A stretch of DNA of 64,000 nucleotides from Rotaria socialis (lineage: Eukaryota; Rotifera; Eurotatoria; Philodinida; Philodinidae). Under the pieces are notes generated by a model. The model did not search any database, was not told where the DNA came from, and was given only the letters and a program-made list of their open reading frames with translations. Of the stretch, positions 43,091 through 62,619 are shown one piece after another. Each line of letters begins with the position of its first letter. Position 1 is the first letter of the stretch. The stretch is from positions 1 to 64,000 of the forward strand of contig CAJNYU010000412.1 of the NCBI GenBank assembly GCA_905331475.1, in the 5' to 3' direction. Made by a program: the position numbers and the translations under genes.

Positions 43091-44937
43091 AGAGTTATCC
43101 TAATATTTCCGTCAATCTATTATTTTGAGTTGATTATAAAATATTTCTTAAATACGTTTCGAAGAATGTGTTCATTGTAAGAACTGATTCTGCATGGATT
43201 TGTTTGCTGTATGCAATAAAAATACATGACACAGAACAATGATATAGTTAATTTGATATTATCAATAATAGAATTAGTTAAGTTTTGGAAAATTCTGTTG
43301 TATTCTATACTTCCAGAAGACTTTTTCATTGTTTGTAGAAAAGAAAATTTATTTTTGTCATGATCTAGTTTCTACTCATCTTGTTGTACAGTATGGTAGT
43401 TTTGACAGTTTTTCTCTGTTACATGTTTCAAAATAGACATACTAACGACATGTCGCCTTCATACGCGTGATCGATCACGAACTCTTTCATGTTTTCAGGT
43501 GATCAGTTGTTTTCCTTCAAAATTATAATGTTAATCTCTATCATTTTTTCAGTTCACTTTGCAAAATGAAGATTTTAACGCTACTACTGTCTTCTTCTTT
43601 TCTTTTGAGATGCTGAAAATGAGTACTACCATTATCAGTGAGTGTACACTCACTTGATCGAATGTTATGGTTATAGAGAGGATCAGTAATGAATCTTTAG
43701 AAGCCTATTTTTCATAATATTTTTACATACCTTTTATTTTTATCATGCCGAAAATAAAATTGTTCCATATTGATTTCAATTAATACAAATTTCTTTAATA
43801 TCATTGATAATAGATCTAGTTTGAAGGTTCGCTTCACATTGAATTTTCATTATCGTCTTCGTGTGTATGCCATTTAGTTCAATTGTCATCAGTCATTTTC
43901 AAGATTCACTACTTCATTGAGATGCATTATTGTTGTTGCTAGTTATTACTTTGTCATTATGAAGTGAATATTGTCATTTCAAAACCGTGACCAGCAACTT
44001 TTCTAGAATAATGACAATTAATTTCAGAAGATACGCATCATATAAGTCGTGATATCGGAGAGAGAAAAAAAAATCTTCTATTTATGTATCATCAATCAGA
44101 GTATGTATGTTATTTAATCCATCAACTTCATCCATACTCATAAAATGGTCGATGTTTTAAATCAAAACAAATTACTTTTTTTTCCCTTCCGTTTAAGACA
44201 AGTTTGATTTAGTCAATGCAATCGTCTATGAATGCAAGTTCAAGCGAATAAGCTATGTAACTAGATCATTTTGCAGATTGTTTGCTTTTCTTTCGAACAA
44301 AGCAGTCGTTTTTTCATTCATTTGCCAGTCACCATTTAGATATCATATTTCAAAACGACGGTATTTTTTTTTTCTTTTTTTAATAAAACGTTTTCATTAT
44401 ATATATATATATATATATAAGTTGGATCGATTGTAAAAGTCAATTAGCAAATATCAACAGAGCCATTTCCGTTCAATTTTGATTATTTAATCTTAACGTA
44501 AGCTTTTCTTCTTCGAAATGAACAGTTGTGCATCTGTTTCATAGCTGAATGATAACAAACTAGCCACATGTTTTTTTTTTTTTGAAGGAATCAGTTAAAG
44601 CAAAATTGTGTTTATCTCTGTCTCTCTTTTATTCACTAAAATTTAGTTGAAACATAATATTTACAACAAAAAAAATTGTAAAAGATTAAGAAACTCTTAA
44701 ATTTTATGACTTTTAGAAGAGTTCAGGGTTATTAATAGTGAGTAGAATAATCAGTTGCTATCACTACTATCAACAAGTTGATTCAAGACAACGAAAGAAA
44801 AAGCAGAAGAAGAGAAGTGTTTGTCAATAGAAGTTCTTATCGATAACGTGTATTTAGTATTGCTCTTAGCAAGCAGATATGTCCGTTTCATTGTCTAATA
44901 TAATCATCATACCTTCTCGTTTTTCTCGTGATCAGAT
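43091..44937. other. Spacer before the short meckelin gene
   Basis: No ectodomain exons of meckelin and no other gene could be found. There is a TA microsatellite near 44397-44419. An ATG near 44880 opens only a short frame, possibly 5' UTR. Confidence 0.5.
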
Positions 44938-44961
44938 ATTGAAAGACTTTTAAAATATTGT

Positions 44962-48065
<3,104 letters not shown>

Positions 48066-48919
48066 TATCATGATCATCAGTGTTATTCGTTTAAATTTAT
48101 TGAAAATTTATTTTCCACTGTCGTAAACACTAAGAAGACTCCAACTACTACTTGAATTAGAAAAGCTTCTATCTAAGAATCATTTCCTGACGATAAAAAT
48201 AATGTTTGTTCTTTCAACCATAGATTTTTTTAAAAAGTGTCAAATATGATTTCCTACAATGATAACACGAACGATGTTCTATAGTAGCAACGGTCTTCTA
48301 ATTCGCTACAATGTTTCTTGATCGAACTCTATTTAAGCTTATGAAAGTCACAAAAAATATATTTTCATTCGAAATAATAGAAAAGTTTTCTACGACTTGC
48401 ATAATATTCATATAGTTCGATTTAAAAAAATAATTATAGATAGCTGAAAGATATTTGATCTAGTTTAACATTGTGTGGTGAATTACTTTAGCTAATTGAC
48501 AGTATGTTTTATTCTCAAGTTTTATAGAAGCTAAGCAATTAATGTGGCTTTTTTAATTTTTCACGGGTCTTATCTTAGGTAAACTAGCAATCAATTTTTC
48601 TTTATAAGACTGTTTGTAGAGTTTCCGACAGTGGAAGATAATTCAAGATAAATTTGATCGAATCGTTTTTGAAGCATTCGTATGTATAAATATTAAATTA
48701 TCACGATATAGTTAATACTACTGTTGAAGCATATATTAAATAAATCCAACCAGAAGATAGCATAGTCTCCTGTAACTATGTTTGAAATAAGTTCTATGGC
48801 ATTCGTTTTTCTTTGTACCTTATGTTATAATTTTTCAGTGCTTGAAAATAAATTTATTGGATTCTTTTGAAAACTTGTATTCGTTCAAACAAGAAGAAGA
48901 AAACGTTCAAAAATGAAAC
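48066..48919. other. Convergent spacer between short meckelin and syntrophin
   Basis: Holds the 3' ends of two converging genes, with several AATAAA-like words. Nothing else recognised. Confidence 0.5.
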
Positions 48920-51604
48920 TCAATATATTTTGATGTTATCAATCGTATGATCGCGTCGACTAATAAATCTAGCAGTTAAAAATGCATTAATTACATGAAC
49001 AAGTATTCTTAAATGTTGACATTGAATATTCATGTCTATAATTATTTCGTTATTATTTGATGGTATGTTAAATTTAAATTGAAGATATATTTTATCATGT
49101 CCATTATCAGAAGTTGACTGAAGTTGTTCGAATGCAAATGCCCATAAAATAATATTTGTTTGATTATTATACATTTCAAAACCGTTATTGATGTCAATTA
49201 TTAAACGACATATTTGTCCTCGATAAACACAACCAAATGTTCGATTTTTAATTGAATAAACAGACATACAAATTGATCGTTGATAATTTAATATAAAATC
49301 ATCATATTCGTGTTTTCTTTCTAAACTTAAATAACGACATTCATTTGTTGAATGATTTGGTAAAACTAGTTTAATACAATATCGACGATGTTTAATAGAA
49401 CATTTTGATGTGACAGTTCCAATAAATATTTCAATTAGAGGATATACACGAGTACAACATATAAAGTCAGAATTGCATAATGGTGGCGATTGATTTCGAT
49501 CAAATATATAAAGATTAGCACCTTTAAAGACTATAAATATAGCTTGCCATTCTGGTAAATGATTTTCATTTGGATACATAATTCGTTCATGAATCCACGT
49601 AGCATAAAATACTTGTTCACATGATACCAATGTTTGATTTAGTTCAGCTAATAGACGTGCTGTTAGATTTTGTATAACTATATTTATACGTGATATCCAC
49701 ATGTTTTGTTCCATGGCTGTATCAGTTATGATAATACCTGTTTGAGACCCACTCAGAGTATGTAATTGAAAAGCATTGATACGGCATTCATCTGTACCAT
49801 TTATATATTGGCTAACATACGCATATAGAAGAGAATATTTTCGAAATTGATCTGTTAGATTAACGATGGAATCATCAGTATTCTAAAAACAAATAGTAAA
49901 TTCATGTCAAACGTACGCAAAGTATAAATATAAAACTTTTCATAAATATGAAGCTAATTCTAATGGAATTTTTCAAATTGTTGTTCATAATCAGATGAAG
50001 AGATCTAGTCCGAAAAATGCATACAATCTTTTTGTGTACTCGAAAGAAGTGAGTACACTCTAGATTTGTTCAGTGTGTCCGGCCGGTTAACACGATAACC
50101 TTTGAAAGCCTCATCCAATTGTCATGAAATTTTGTACACATAATGATCTCATTAATATCGCAGTCGAGTTCGAAAATGAGAAGGATCCGTCAAGAAATGG
50201 CTGAGCTATCGAAAAAATTGTCAGTATTGACCAGACCATCCCTGAGGGGGGGTACAGGGATTTTTTCAAAAAAAACTTTTTCTTTAGAATTATTCACAAC
50301 ATATATAAATCGACTCAGTTTTTGCAGTACACATAACAGTCGGATGCGAATCCGATGTTTCCTCATTTATTTTAAATACGAGTTAGGACTTTAGACGACT
50401 TGATTCTATCTATGCATAACAATTCTAATTTAAATCACATGTAGAGCTAAGCTTACATGATCCATATGGAGTTGTTCATAGCTTAAACTATCGTTAATAA
50501 ACTAAAGGAGCTAACTAACTAGGAATTGTATTATACAATTCTCACTCTTCATCAAGTTGTCAAATAGATATACATCTACTTAGGAACTAAAACGCAGCAG
50601 CAAGAAACATTGAAATTTTTTATTTGAATAGATTTGGACAAGTTCTACTTTAGACTTTCATTTTTTGATACTATAGTGAGTGTTTTATATCAGATAAATT
50701 TCTAAGTTTTTCTTTTTTTTTTGTTGCCATGCATGCCAGATTTGGATGTAAAAATATTTACTTCGTTAGGAAATTGGGAAGAAACTTTCAAAGGTTATGT
50801 TCACCTTCACATTTTCTGCTCTCCTCATGAAGGAATTTTATTTTTCGTGAATGTTTTATACACGTTAAAAAAATGAATTCAATTTCATTACTTTTAGTTT
50901 CTCTGATATTGCCAATGGTAAATCATTTTGTTTAGCATAACTATTATATTCATATGGATATATTGCTGATCTGACTTTTTGATCTCGTCTAGCTCTATTT
51001 GACAATATATTTGGTATTGTCAGATAATTCTGTAGTATTGAAACTGACGGTCTAAATTTTTGTGATGTTAAACGTAAATAGGTAGCCATGTTATTCATAT
51101 ATTTGATAGTTAGATTAACGTGATTATTTCGAACATCACGTAGTTTTGAAATAACTTGATCATGAGTTAAATTCGATATATCTTCATTATTAATTTTGAA
51201 AATTGCATCACCAATATTTAACAAATGAGCATTGATATCAAGAACACGCGAAATAAGAATAGGAAAACCTATTAAGAAACAGATTTTTATTTAAAAAATG
51301 TTAAAGTATTATTTTGAAATTCTTCTTCTTATGTCGTTCATTTACCAGTGTCACTGCCACCTTTAATTGAAAAACCAAATGAACGTGTAATTGAATTTCT
51401 TGCAATGATAACATGTCTTGGCTCGACTGTTTGAATTTCTTTGTTATTCAATGACGACGTTGAAATTGTATTGCGAGGTCGAATTATTAATGATTCAGAA
51501 GTTAATTGAAGCAAAACAAGATATGGTTTCGAACGGCCATCACTTAATGTAACTTGATCTTCGAAAAGTATTTCATTGGGTTCTGATCGTTGACAACGGT
51601 GCAT
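48920..51604 (-). CDS. Gamma-syntrophin-like adaptor (PDZ plus split PH, SU domain)
   Basis: Three exons: 51604-51346, 51268-50892 and 49882-48920, about 530 residues, close to mammalian gamma-1-syntrophin length. An N-terminal SDGRSKPYLVLLQLTSESL precedes a PDZ domain: SFGFSIKGGSDTGFPILIS, LLNIGDAIFKIN and LTHDQVISKLR. The carboxylate-binding loop reads SFGFSI. The third exon holds the PH-like region (WISRINIVIQNL, WQAIFIVFKGANLYIF) and a C-terminal syntrophin-unique region (FEMYNNQTNIILWAFAFEQL and an INAFLTARF end). Syntrophins bind dystrophin/dystrobrevin through the C-terminal region and recruit channels or signalling proteins through PDZ. The order fits the gamma class best. The 1,009-base second intron contains one copy of the hairpin-ended repeat. 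Confidence 0.85.
50027..50373 (+). repeat. Hairpin-ended dispersed repeat, copy 1 (internally shortened)
   Basis: The left end forms a perfect 8-bp hairpin: GTGTACTC at 50034-50041 and GAGTACAC at 50051-50058. The right end forms a 6-bp hairpin: TCGGAT at 50340-50345 and ATCCGA at 50350-50355. The body matches the reverse complement of 59440-59962, strongest around 50160-50320 (ATGAGAAGGATCCGTC). About 176 bases present in copy 2 are missing between CGACTCAG and TTTTTGCAGTACAC. It carries no real coding sequence and lies in a syntrophin intron. Confidence 0.8.
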
Positions 51605-52694
51605 TACAATATTCGTCTGCGAAGAAAAAGCATGTTTTACTAGTCGATATTGAAATATTCTCTATACTAATATGCTTACCCAGTAAGAACAAAATAAAAA
51701 TATGGATATCAATGGAACTTTATGTCATCAAAATCAAAGGTTACTCGAACAGTGTATCTAAAAAACTGATTTCCGTCATTACAGTACATTGTTGACATAG
51801 CTGGATTAAGCCGTCATCAAGATTAACAAAGAAGAAAAAATAGAAATCAAGAAAAAGTACGTGACTGGGAAGTGATGAGACCCAAAAAATAGAAAATCTT
51901 TGCCATGCTGAAAGATGTATGCCAACAACTTCTGTACTTGATTTCTTTTGTATATCACAATTACGCACTATGATGCGAACGTCTTTATACACATGAATAG
52001 AAACAATCTATTTCAAATATCAGTACTACATAGTAACAATCGAATGAATGCGAGCAGTTTACATATGTGCATTGGTATGCATCAGTTATTGTCTTGTTTT
52101 GCTTCTTGAACATATCCTTGAAAATGTTAACAGATAAAAATCTTTACAAATATATGTATGAAGAAAAAAAAGGAGACATCAGTGGAGTGAATAACGCTTA
52201 TGATTTGTCGACTCTTCTGTTTTTTTCTTTTCTTCTTCTTATTGTTATTAGCATCATTGTATTCAGTTCGATGGTGCAAATAAAATTAGTTGTCAGATGA
52301 CTGCTTGCATGATCTAGTCTATGCGTTCCAATCAAGTAAATTTAAATAGATCCAGCAGATGGAAAAAATGAATATCGGATGTAGACGAATCTATAGTATG
52401 CCAAGGTCGATCAATGTATACAAATAAAATAGACGAGTTCTTTTTTATCGGCTTTTATATTTGATATAAATTTTCAACAAATTATTTGTATTTAATTTAA
52501 ATATGAACAAAAAAGAAGCATATTTTCCTTCTTCCTAACCATTCATTGGTTTATTATTACTGTATCAAAATAGCTATGTACAGACACACTATAAAAAAGA
52601 AACCCATTTGCAGGTTAAGGAAACCGGTTGAATTAAAAAAATGAATTATTCAAAATCAAAACTTTTATTGTTTTTTTTTTGTAGTTTTTGTTCG
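51605..52694. other. Spacer between syntrophin and the Shark-type kinase
   Basis: The 83- and 77-residue frames at 51741-51992 (-) and 52067-52300 (+) look like chance. A further 5' exon of syntrophin cannot be excluded. Confidence 0.45.
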
Positions 52695-56588
<3,894 letters not shown>

Positions 56589-59439
56589 AATAGATTTAAT
56601 AAATAAAATGAAATCCTCTAGAAATAAAATGACATCATTTTTCTAGGAATGAAATCAAAATTAGTTCGATTGAAAAATTTCCCGTAGGAATTCTAAAATT
56701 TTAGTTCACTAATTTCTAAAACCACACTCGAATATTTTTATCTCGTATCAGCAATACGTCGTCAATGATAATAATTTCGACATACTGACGATCAACATTT
56801 TTCGTTTCTTTTTCTTCTCTAATGACTGTGTTTATGTGGCTAACAACAACTTGTTCTTCTACTGTTATATTACCAACGAACATTAACATATAGTAAGTCG
56901 CTCTGTATGAAATGTTTTAATCGAAGAGTGAAGCGATAAAAGCACGTCCCAAATGTGCACTGTTTCACATTGGTTATATATGTAATTTTTAATCGATTAA
57001 ACAATGAGTAATAGCCAAACAAAACATAGAAAGTTGTTGTGAATTTGAGTAATCTTATTTATCAAATAAAATCCATCGAAAAAAAAAATTTTTTTCTTTG
57101 TCATTTTATGAGTTTAGTTTAGTTTAGTTTCGTATCATTTCTTTTTCTTTTTTTTTTATGATGCTTTATCTAAAGAATTTTATATTCTTTTCTTTATTTT
57201 TCTATTGACAACAATCCATCATAAGACTTGATAGTTCAGTGCCGAACAAAAAAGAAAAAACTTCGAATCATATATAACTCACTTATCTATTTGTTCTAAC
57301 ACCAGTCAATCAAAAGAGATCTGATGTCTGGTTTTTTTTTGTATAGTATAGTAGCATATTAATATGTATAAACCACCGAACATACTCAAGTTACCAACTG
57401 GAGAGAGTAGTTATTAGGCCAACAAGGATATGCACCTATCATCATTTACTCTCGCTCATGTCATTCAAAGCCAGGAAAGAAGGACAACATGAATGTTGTC
57501 ATTTTTATCGTCTTATTCTAAGTAGTAACAGATAATGAAATAGAATCTTTCTATATCATAGTAACTGAAACAAAATAATCAATTGTTATGAAACTACTAT
57601 TGACTATAGGATACGCACATATAAAGATAGAGAGGGAGAAGGAGAGATCTTTTTATTTTCATATTCTACGGCCCCTATCTTTTACCGCATTCTTTCTTTA
57701 AATTCTTACTTGTCTATAATGTCAATATAAATTCAGTTTGAAATTGATATGAATCCAGGCATTCACCTAAAATCTTGTGTATGATAAAAAGGTTTTGATT
57801 TTTTATCTTAATATTATAGCCGAATGTATAATAAATATAGATGAAGGCGGTATATTCGCGACGAATGAATTGAAGATCACCTGGCACACAAAATAATTTT
57901 ATACCAAAAAGCAGCAGAAAGCTGAGCACTAAAATTATTTTGTGTAATTATAATTTCTGATGACTAGACTGACTTGTAACTTATAGAAAGAAGAGAAGAA
58001 AAAAAAACATTGTTTTCTTTTCAATGAGAATTTTTTCTTTCTTTATGTATTTGATTAGAAAGATTATTTTTTAATAATGACAATACTAATAATGATTACT
58101 TACATGTTTGTATGAATAAAACTCAATGTTTTACACTTGATTGCAATCGATTATGTCATCGATGACAAGAATCTAACACCTGTTGATGTATCCTTCTAAC
58201 GTTGCACCGTATTACAAACAATAGAATGATAATAAACAGATGACAGACAGCAGTTGACTTTTTCTGAAGGATTTGTATCAGTAATCAGTCAATTATAGTT
58301 TATAGGAAAAAAAAAGAAAACGGAACTGTCAATCATTTTAAACTATTTGATGATATAATCCTAATGATTTCTACCGACGTAATTATTTATTTAGATTGGT
58401 CAAGTATAATGTCATCAATTTAAACTATAATTCTATTGGATACGAAATGAAATTCATTCTACGATCTATAGATTCTTTTTATGGATGCTAAGTCATTGCT
58501 GATTGTATCGTGTAATACAGTAATATTGAGTAACTTCAATATCTATTTACTTTTTAAGATATTAGGAGTAGAAGTCTCATACGACTTGGTTAATTTTAAT
58601 CATTAGTAAAGGGTATTGTTACAGTCGAGTGTGATTTCCAGCTATGGATTGATAAAAATGTATAAAAAAATCTCTCTTTGCTTCATAGGAACAGTTAACA
58701 TTGATAATACACTTAAAATGAACCATACGTGTATCTATAGTAGAGTTTAGATTTGTGAAAATAATTAATGTAGTTGCAGGAACTGGAAAATTTTATCGTA
58801 CGCTATATGCAGATATTTTAGGAGCTTTTCAATAAAAGACTAAAAAGAATGTATATAACTCTATTGAAATCTCCAAGTGACATTGAATTACATACAGTAC
58901 TTGCTTTTGCTTGTATGATTTGATCTTACTATAGAATAAGTCGAGATGTGAACGAAATTGTATGATGGATATTTTTGTTAGATACTATGATGGCATTTGT
59001 TTTCTTTACCAAATAACGCTTACTTCACAAACAATATTAGACGACCTTATATTTGAATGAGCAAGAAAAATCTATGTGCATCCTACACGATCTCACATCA
59101 TTCATCAACATTTTATTTGAAAATGATCTTACCTGAATGTGTTCGGTCTCTTTTTGTTACTTTTTTTCTTCAGTTTCTATGCATATAATATTTAAACATG
59201 CAATTATCGAAATGTGTCCATGAAGTGATAAAAATAAAAGCTTCTTTGAAAAAAACTTTCTGCAGACATTAAAGTATATATTTACTATGTACATGATTGT
59301 GAACATGATGTTAGTGTTCTTATTTATAATAACAAAATATTAATAGAAAGATGAATTTCATGATACTGATGGGCTTTTTTCTCTCGATCGGTGACAGAAA
59401 ACTAATGATTTGTATGATTCCATGTTTACATTCAATTAG
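56589..59439. other. 2.85 kb gene-free stretch
   Basis: It begins with the kinase promoter side. Frames are short and unconvincing, for example 57714-57929 (-). A tandem TTTAG/AGTTT run occurs near 57112-57130. Confidence 0.5.
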
Positions 59440-59962
59440 AAATAAATGTGGAAACTTCGGATTTCATCCGAGAGTTATGTGTACTGCAAAAAGTGCATGC
59501 GACATATGAGTCATTCTAGAATGCCTGAACACGAAAATTATCATGAAAAACTAGACAATTTGATTTCTGGATGGAGTTTTTGTGAATTTTGAGACGTTTT
59601 TCAGGCGATGTTTCGTTAGAAAGCTATGACTTAGTTCAAAACTAATATCAGATTTAGAATCAGCGTTAAAAACTGAGTCGATTTATATATGTTGTGAATA
59701 ATTCTGAGAAAATTTTTTTTTTGAAAAATCCCTGTACTCCCCCTCAGGGATGGTCTGATCAAAAATGACAATTTTTTCGACAACTCAGCCATTTCTTGAC
59801 GGATCCTTCTCATCTTCGAACTCGACCTAGATATTGATAAGACAATTCTGTGCACAAAATTTCAGCTCAATCGAATGTAATTCTGAAGAGTTATCGAATA
59901 AACGGCCGGACACACTGACCGATTCTATAGTGTACTCTTTTTTTTTTGAGTACACAAAAAGA
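59440..59962 (-). repeat. Hairpin-ended dispersed repeat, copy 2 (longer)
   Basis: Inverted relative to copy 1. On the minus strand the left hairpin is GTGTACTC (59955-59948), a 10-base A loop, then GAGTACAC (59937-59930). The right hairpin is TCGGAT, GAA, ATCCGA (59471-59457). Stem sequences are identical to copy 1 while both loops differ in sequence and length. The extra internal segment lies at about 59484-59660. Confidence 0.8.
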
Positions 59963-60564
59963 GAATATCAAAAGAATAAAATGTCTTTACAAAAATTCAG
60001 TGTTAAATTTCAGAAAAATTCTTATTTTTAACTTTCGAACAATAGGTACGCGAGGCTTTCACGTTGATGAATAGAAAAAGGCTTTTTCGGTACATCAGAA
60101 AATTTAATCAAGATTTATTCTCGACGTGAAATTCATTCGGTTGAGATAAAATTTTAAATGTTTTCAATAGTTAACCTTAAACAAAAATTGTATTTAAAGA
60201 TAGATGTGACACGTTTCAAGCTAAATAATATTCACTCAATAGAATAGAACACATTACGTTACGATTCCAATGGCTTGTTTAGTGTGTGATGGAGCATATA
60301 GAAAATGCACGAATTAACATATATTTGATTGTAAATAATTCATAGTTAAACTAAGAACGCGAAATATTTCTCTATTCAATGGTTATTCTATGAAAAGTAA
60401 AAGCATCATGGCTTACTATTTAGTAAACTTGATTTGTGTACTTTATTAAACTGAAAAATATTTGGCGTTCTCCAGTTGTAGCACGGAATGTTCTATTCAT
60501 TTTACAGATACATGCGCTTTGAGTTTCAAAACTTATATACGTAGTATTGATTTGGTCCTATTGT
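59963..60564. other. Spacer, nothing recognised
   Basis: AT-rich, no convincing frames; runs up to the inverted repeat. Confidence 0.5.
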
Positions 60565-61066
60565 AACCCTCACCCCCACAATAAAAGACCCCGAGTCTTC
60601 TATTATGTTCCAACGTAAAAATTTTCCAGGAGAGTCTCGTATTAAGAACCGCATTTTTTCCTAATATTTAATTTAAAAGGTTTTCCAGGAAACCAAGGCG
60701 ATTTTCAGGATTTCCATCAGAATTTTCAGGGTTTTAAGGGTGTCATTATAATTGTGAACATATTCTCTTAATATTTCCAGCTTAAAATGCTAAGAATCAG
60801 GCATATTTTGATGGGAAAACGCTAATTAAAGTTCGCAGTTAGCAAAAATTAATTAATTAAAGGGGTCTTCTATTATGTCGGACAAACTTTTTCTTCAGGG
60901 GGGGTCTTCTATAATTGCGGGGGGGGGGGGGGTGTTTTGNGAAAACCTTTTAAATTAAATATTAGGAAAAAATGCGGTTCTTAATACGAGACTCTCCTGG
61001 AAAATTTTTACGTTGGAACATAATAGAAGACTCGGGGTCTTTTATTGTGGGGGTGGGGGGGGGGTT
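60565..61066. repeat. Large inverted repeat around an N, G-run rich
   Basis: The left arm 60565-60685 is complementary to the right arm 60941-61066 with near identity, apart from the length of a G run. The right arm begins at the first base after the single N at 60940. The centre has two further copies of GGGTCTTCTAT(A/T)AT words and runs of up to 14 G. This is either a palindromic (MITE-like) element or a contig joined to its own reverse complement. Confidence 0.8.
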
Positions 61067-61756
61067 ATTTGTCACATCAATTCTGACATAAGCCAAAAGA
61101 AAGAAAATGAAAGTAAAAACTGGTTATTTCAGAAAAATGGTTCGGTTTTGTGCACAGTTAACCAAAAATTTATTTAGTGCACTTGTTGAATGCTTAGAAA
61201 ATAACTGAGCGGAAAGAAAACAGTGGAAATGTTCCATTTTACTAGATCAGTTTTTTTATCCAAGTGGATGGTTTTGAGTTATTGAAAGTAGTTTATTCGA
61301 GGAAAATCACGCTCACAGCCTTTTTAGCGACTAAGCATGAGAAATGTAAATCAGTTTTCTCGCCTTGTACTTCAATATTTTTTCGTAATATAATGGCAGA
61401 ATAACTTGAAATAGTTTCGTTAGTGATTTAGAGGTTGTTAGACGTGGGACGAGGGTGACTTTCCTTGAATGTGTCATATTTCGCCACGCAGTCTAACATT
61501 GCACACATTCATTTACAAACACCTACACTTTACCCTAATTCAAACCTGGCCACATATGAATTTCACTTAGGCGAAATCAGTATCAGTATTATTAACAACA
61601 TCTAAAGTTATTTTGAATATACTATTGAATGGCATATTTCTAGATGATAAATATTTTAACACGTAAATAAAAATAATGAATATTTTTCGTATATGAATCA
61701 CAAAATTTCAGTATCGTTTAAGATGGACAAAAATTAGGTATAGATGGTTTCGGTAT
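61067..61756. other. Spacer, nothing recognised
   Basis: No convincing coding sequence or repeats. Confidence 0.5.
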
Positions 61757-62101
61757 TCATTCAATGTCGACGAATGGTGGAGGCTTGAGCATCAAAAATG
61801 GAGATCCTTTTTCAACGAAAGGTGTAAGTACCAATGGTGATGCAATCAATGGTTGTCTTGGAAATACTGTCAAAGAGATTAAATTAATGGACATAAACCA
61901 ACATATTGAAACTGTTAGTATTGAACGTGTATTGTATTGTGTAAGATTTTCACAATTTAAATAAGTTAATAATATACAAGGCAAACATGTTAAAAGAAAG
62001 CGCACTAATTTATTAGAAATTGAACGAGTTATATAGCAACATGTTAGTATACATAAACACCAGCCGATAAAAATGAGCAAAGAAGTCATTTTCACAGACA
62101 C
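61757..62101 (-). CDS. Membrane protein fragment, possibly wax-synthase-like N-terminus
   Basis: A 114-residue frame with three hydrophobic segments: SLLIFIGWCLCILTCCYI, LVRFLLTCLPCILLTYLNC, and a third ending SICWFMSINLISLTVF. It ends in a polar PPPFVDIE at a TGA. The spacing, and the W-F-M-S-I-N-L-I pattern, recall the N-terminus of long-chain-alcohol acyltransferases (wax-synthase, MBOAT-type). The catalytic part with its conserved His is not found downstream, so this would be a truncated gene or a first exon whose partner is missing. Confidence 0.4.
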   Translation of the reverse strand: MSVKMTSLLIFIGWCLCILTCCYITRSISNKLVRFLLTCLPCILLTYLNCENLTQYNTRSILTVSICWFMSINLISLTVFPRQPLIASPLVLTPFVEKGSPFLMLKPPPFVDIE

Positions 62102-62619
62102 TTGTGTATCATTTTTCTTTCTAAAAGAAACCGACTCGTGGTTATGTTTCCATCAAGGATTCTATCGCTGTCTGTTAATATGCAACTATTTATTAGATGA
62201 GTTTTATTGTGTAATTTAAAATTATGAAATCATTTTGATTCAGTATAAAATTCTATTTTATATTTAGGATGGTTATGGAGTAACAATATAATCAGACTAG
62301 TGATGAAGATGATGATTTAAGTTGGGAAATGATAGAAATAAAAATTAGAGGTGATGATTGTTAAAAGATGAGATTGTAGAGACCTAACAAACGACTATGT
62401 CCATCACGAACATTTATATAGATGAGTTCGGATTTAAAATGAAACTTCATTTTGAATCAAAAGCATCCTCTTATTTAATAGAATTATAGCAAGTGAAATG
62501 GGCACAAGTGCGGAAAAAGGATCTCTTGTTGGTAGTCCTACATACAGAACAAGTTGAAGATATGGTTCGTAAACCTAAAACCACCGTCTTCTAAACATGG
62601 AATATCAGACATAGATGTT
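62102..62619. other. Spacer, nothing recognised
   Basis: AT-rich without coding signal; leads into the duplicated unit. Confidence 0.5.

Noticed and set aside
50340..50373. Helitron 3' end, suggested by the terminal hairpin
   Set aside because: No CTRR follows the hairpin and no TC-type 5' end or Rep/helicase gene is present; the other end is also a hairpin.
50143..50394. An 83-residue frame and a similar 74-residue frame at 59631-59855 (-) that share a peptide
   Set aside because: The similarity comes from the dispersed DNA repeat. The frames begin and end at unrelated points in each copy and carry no domain.
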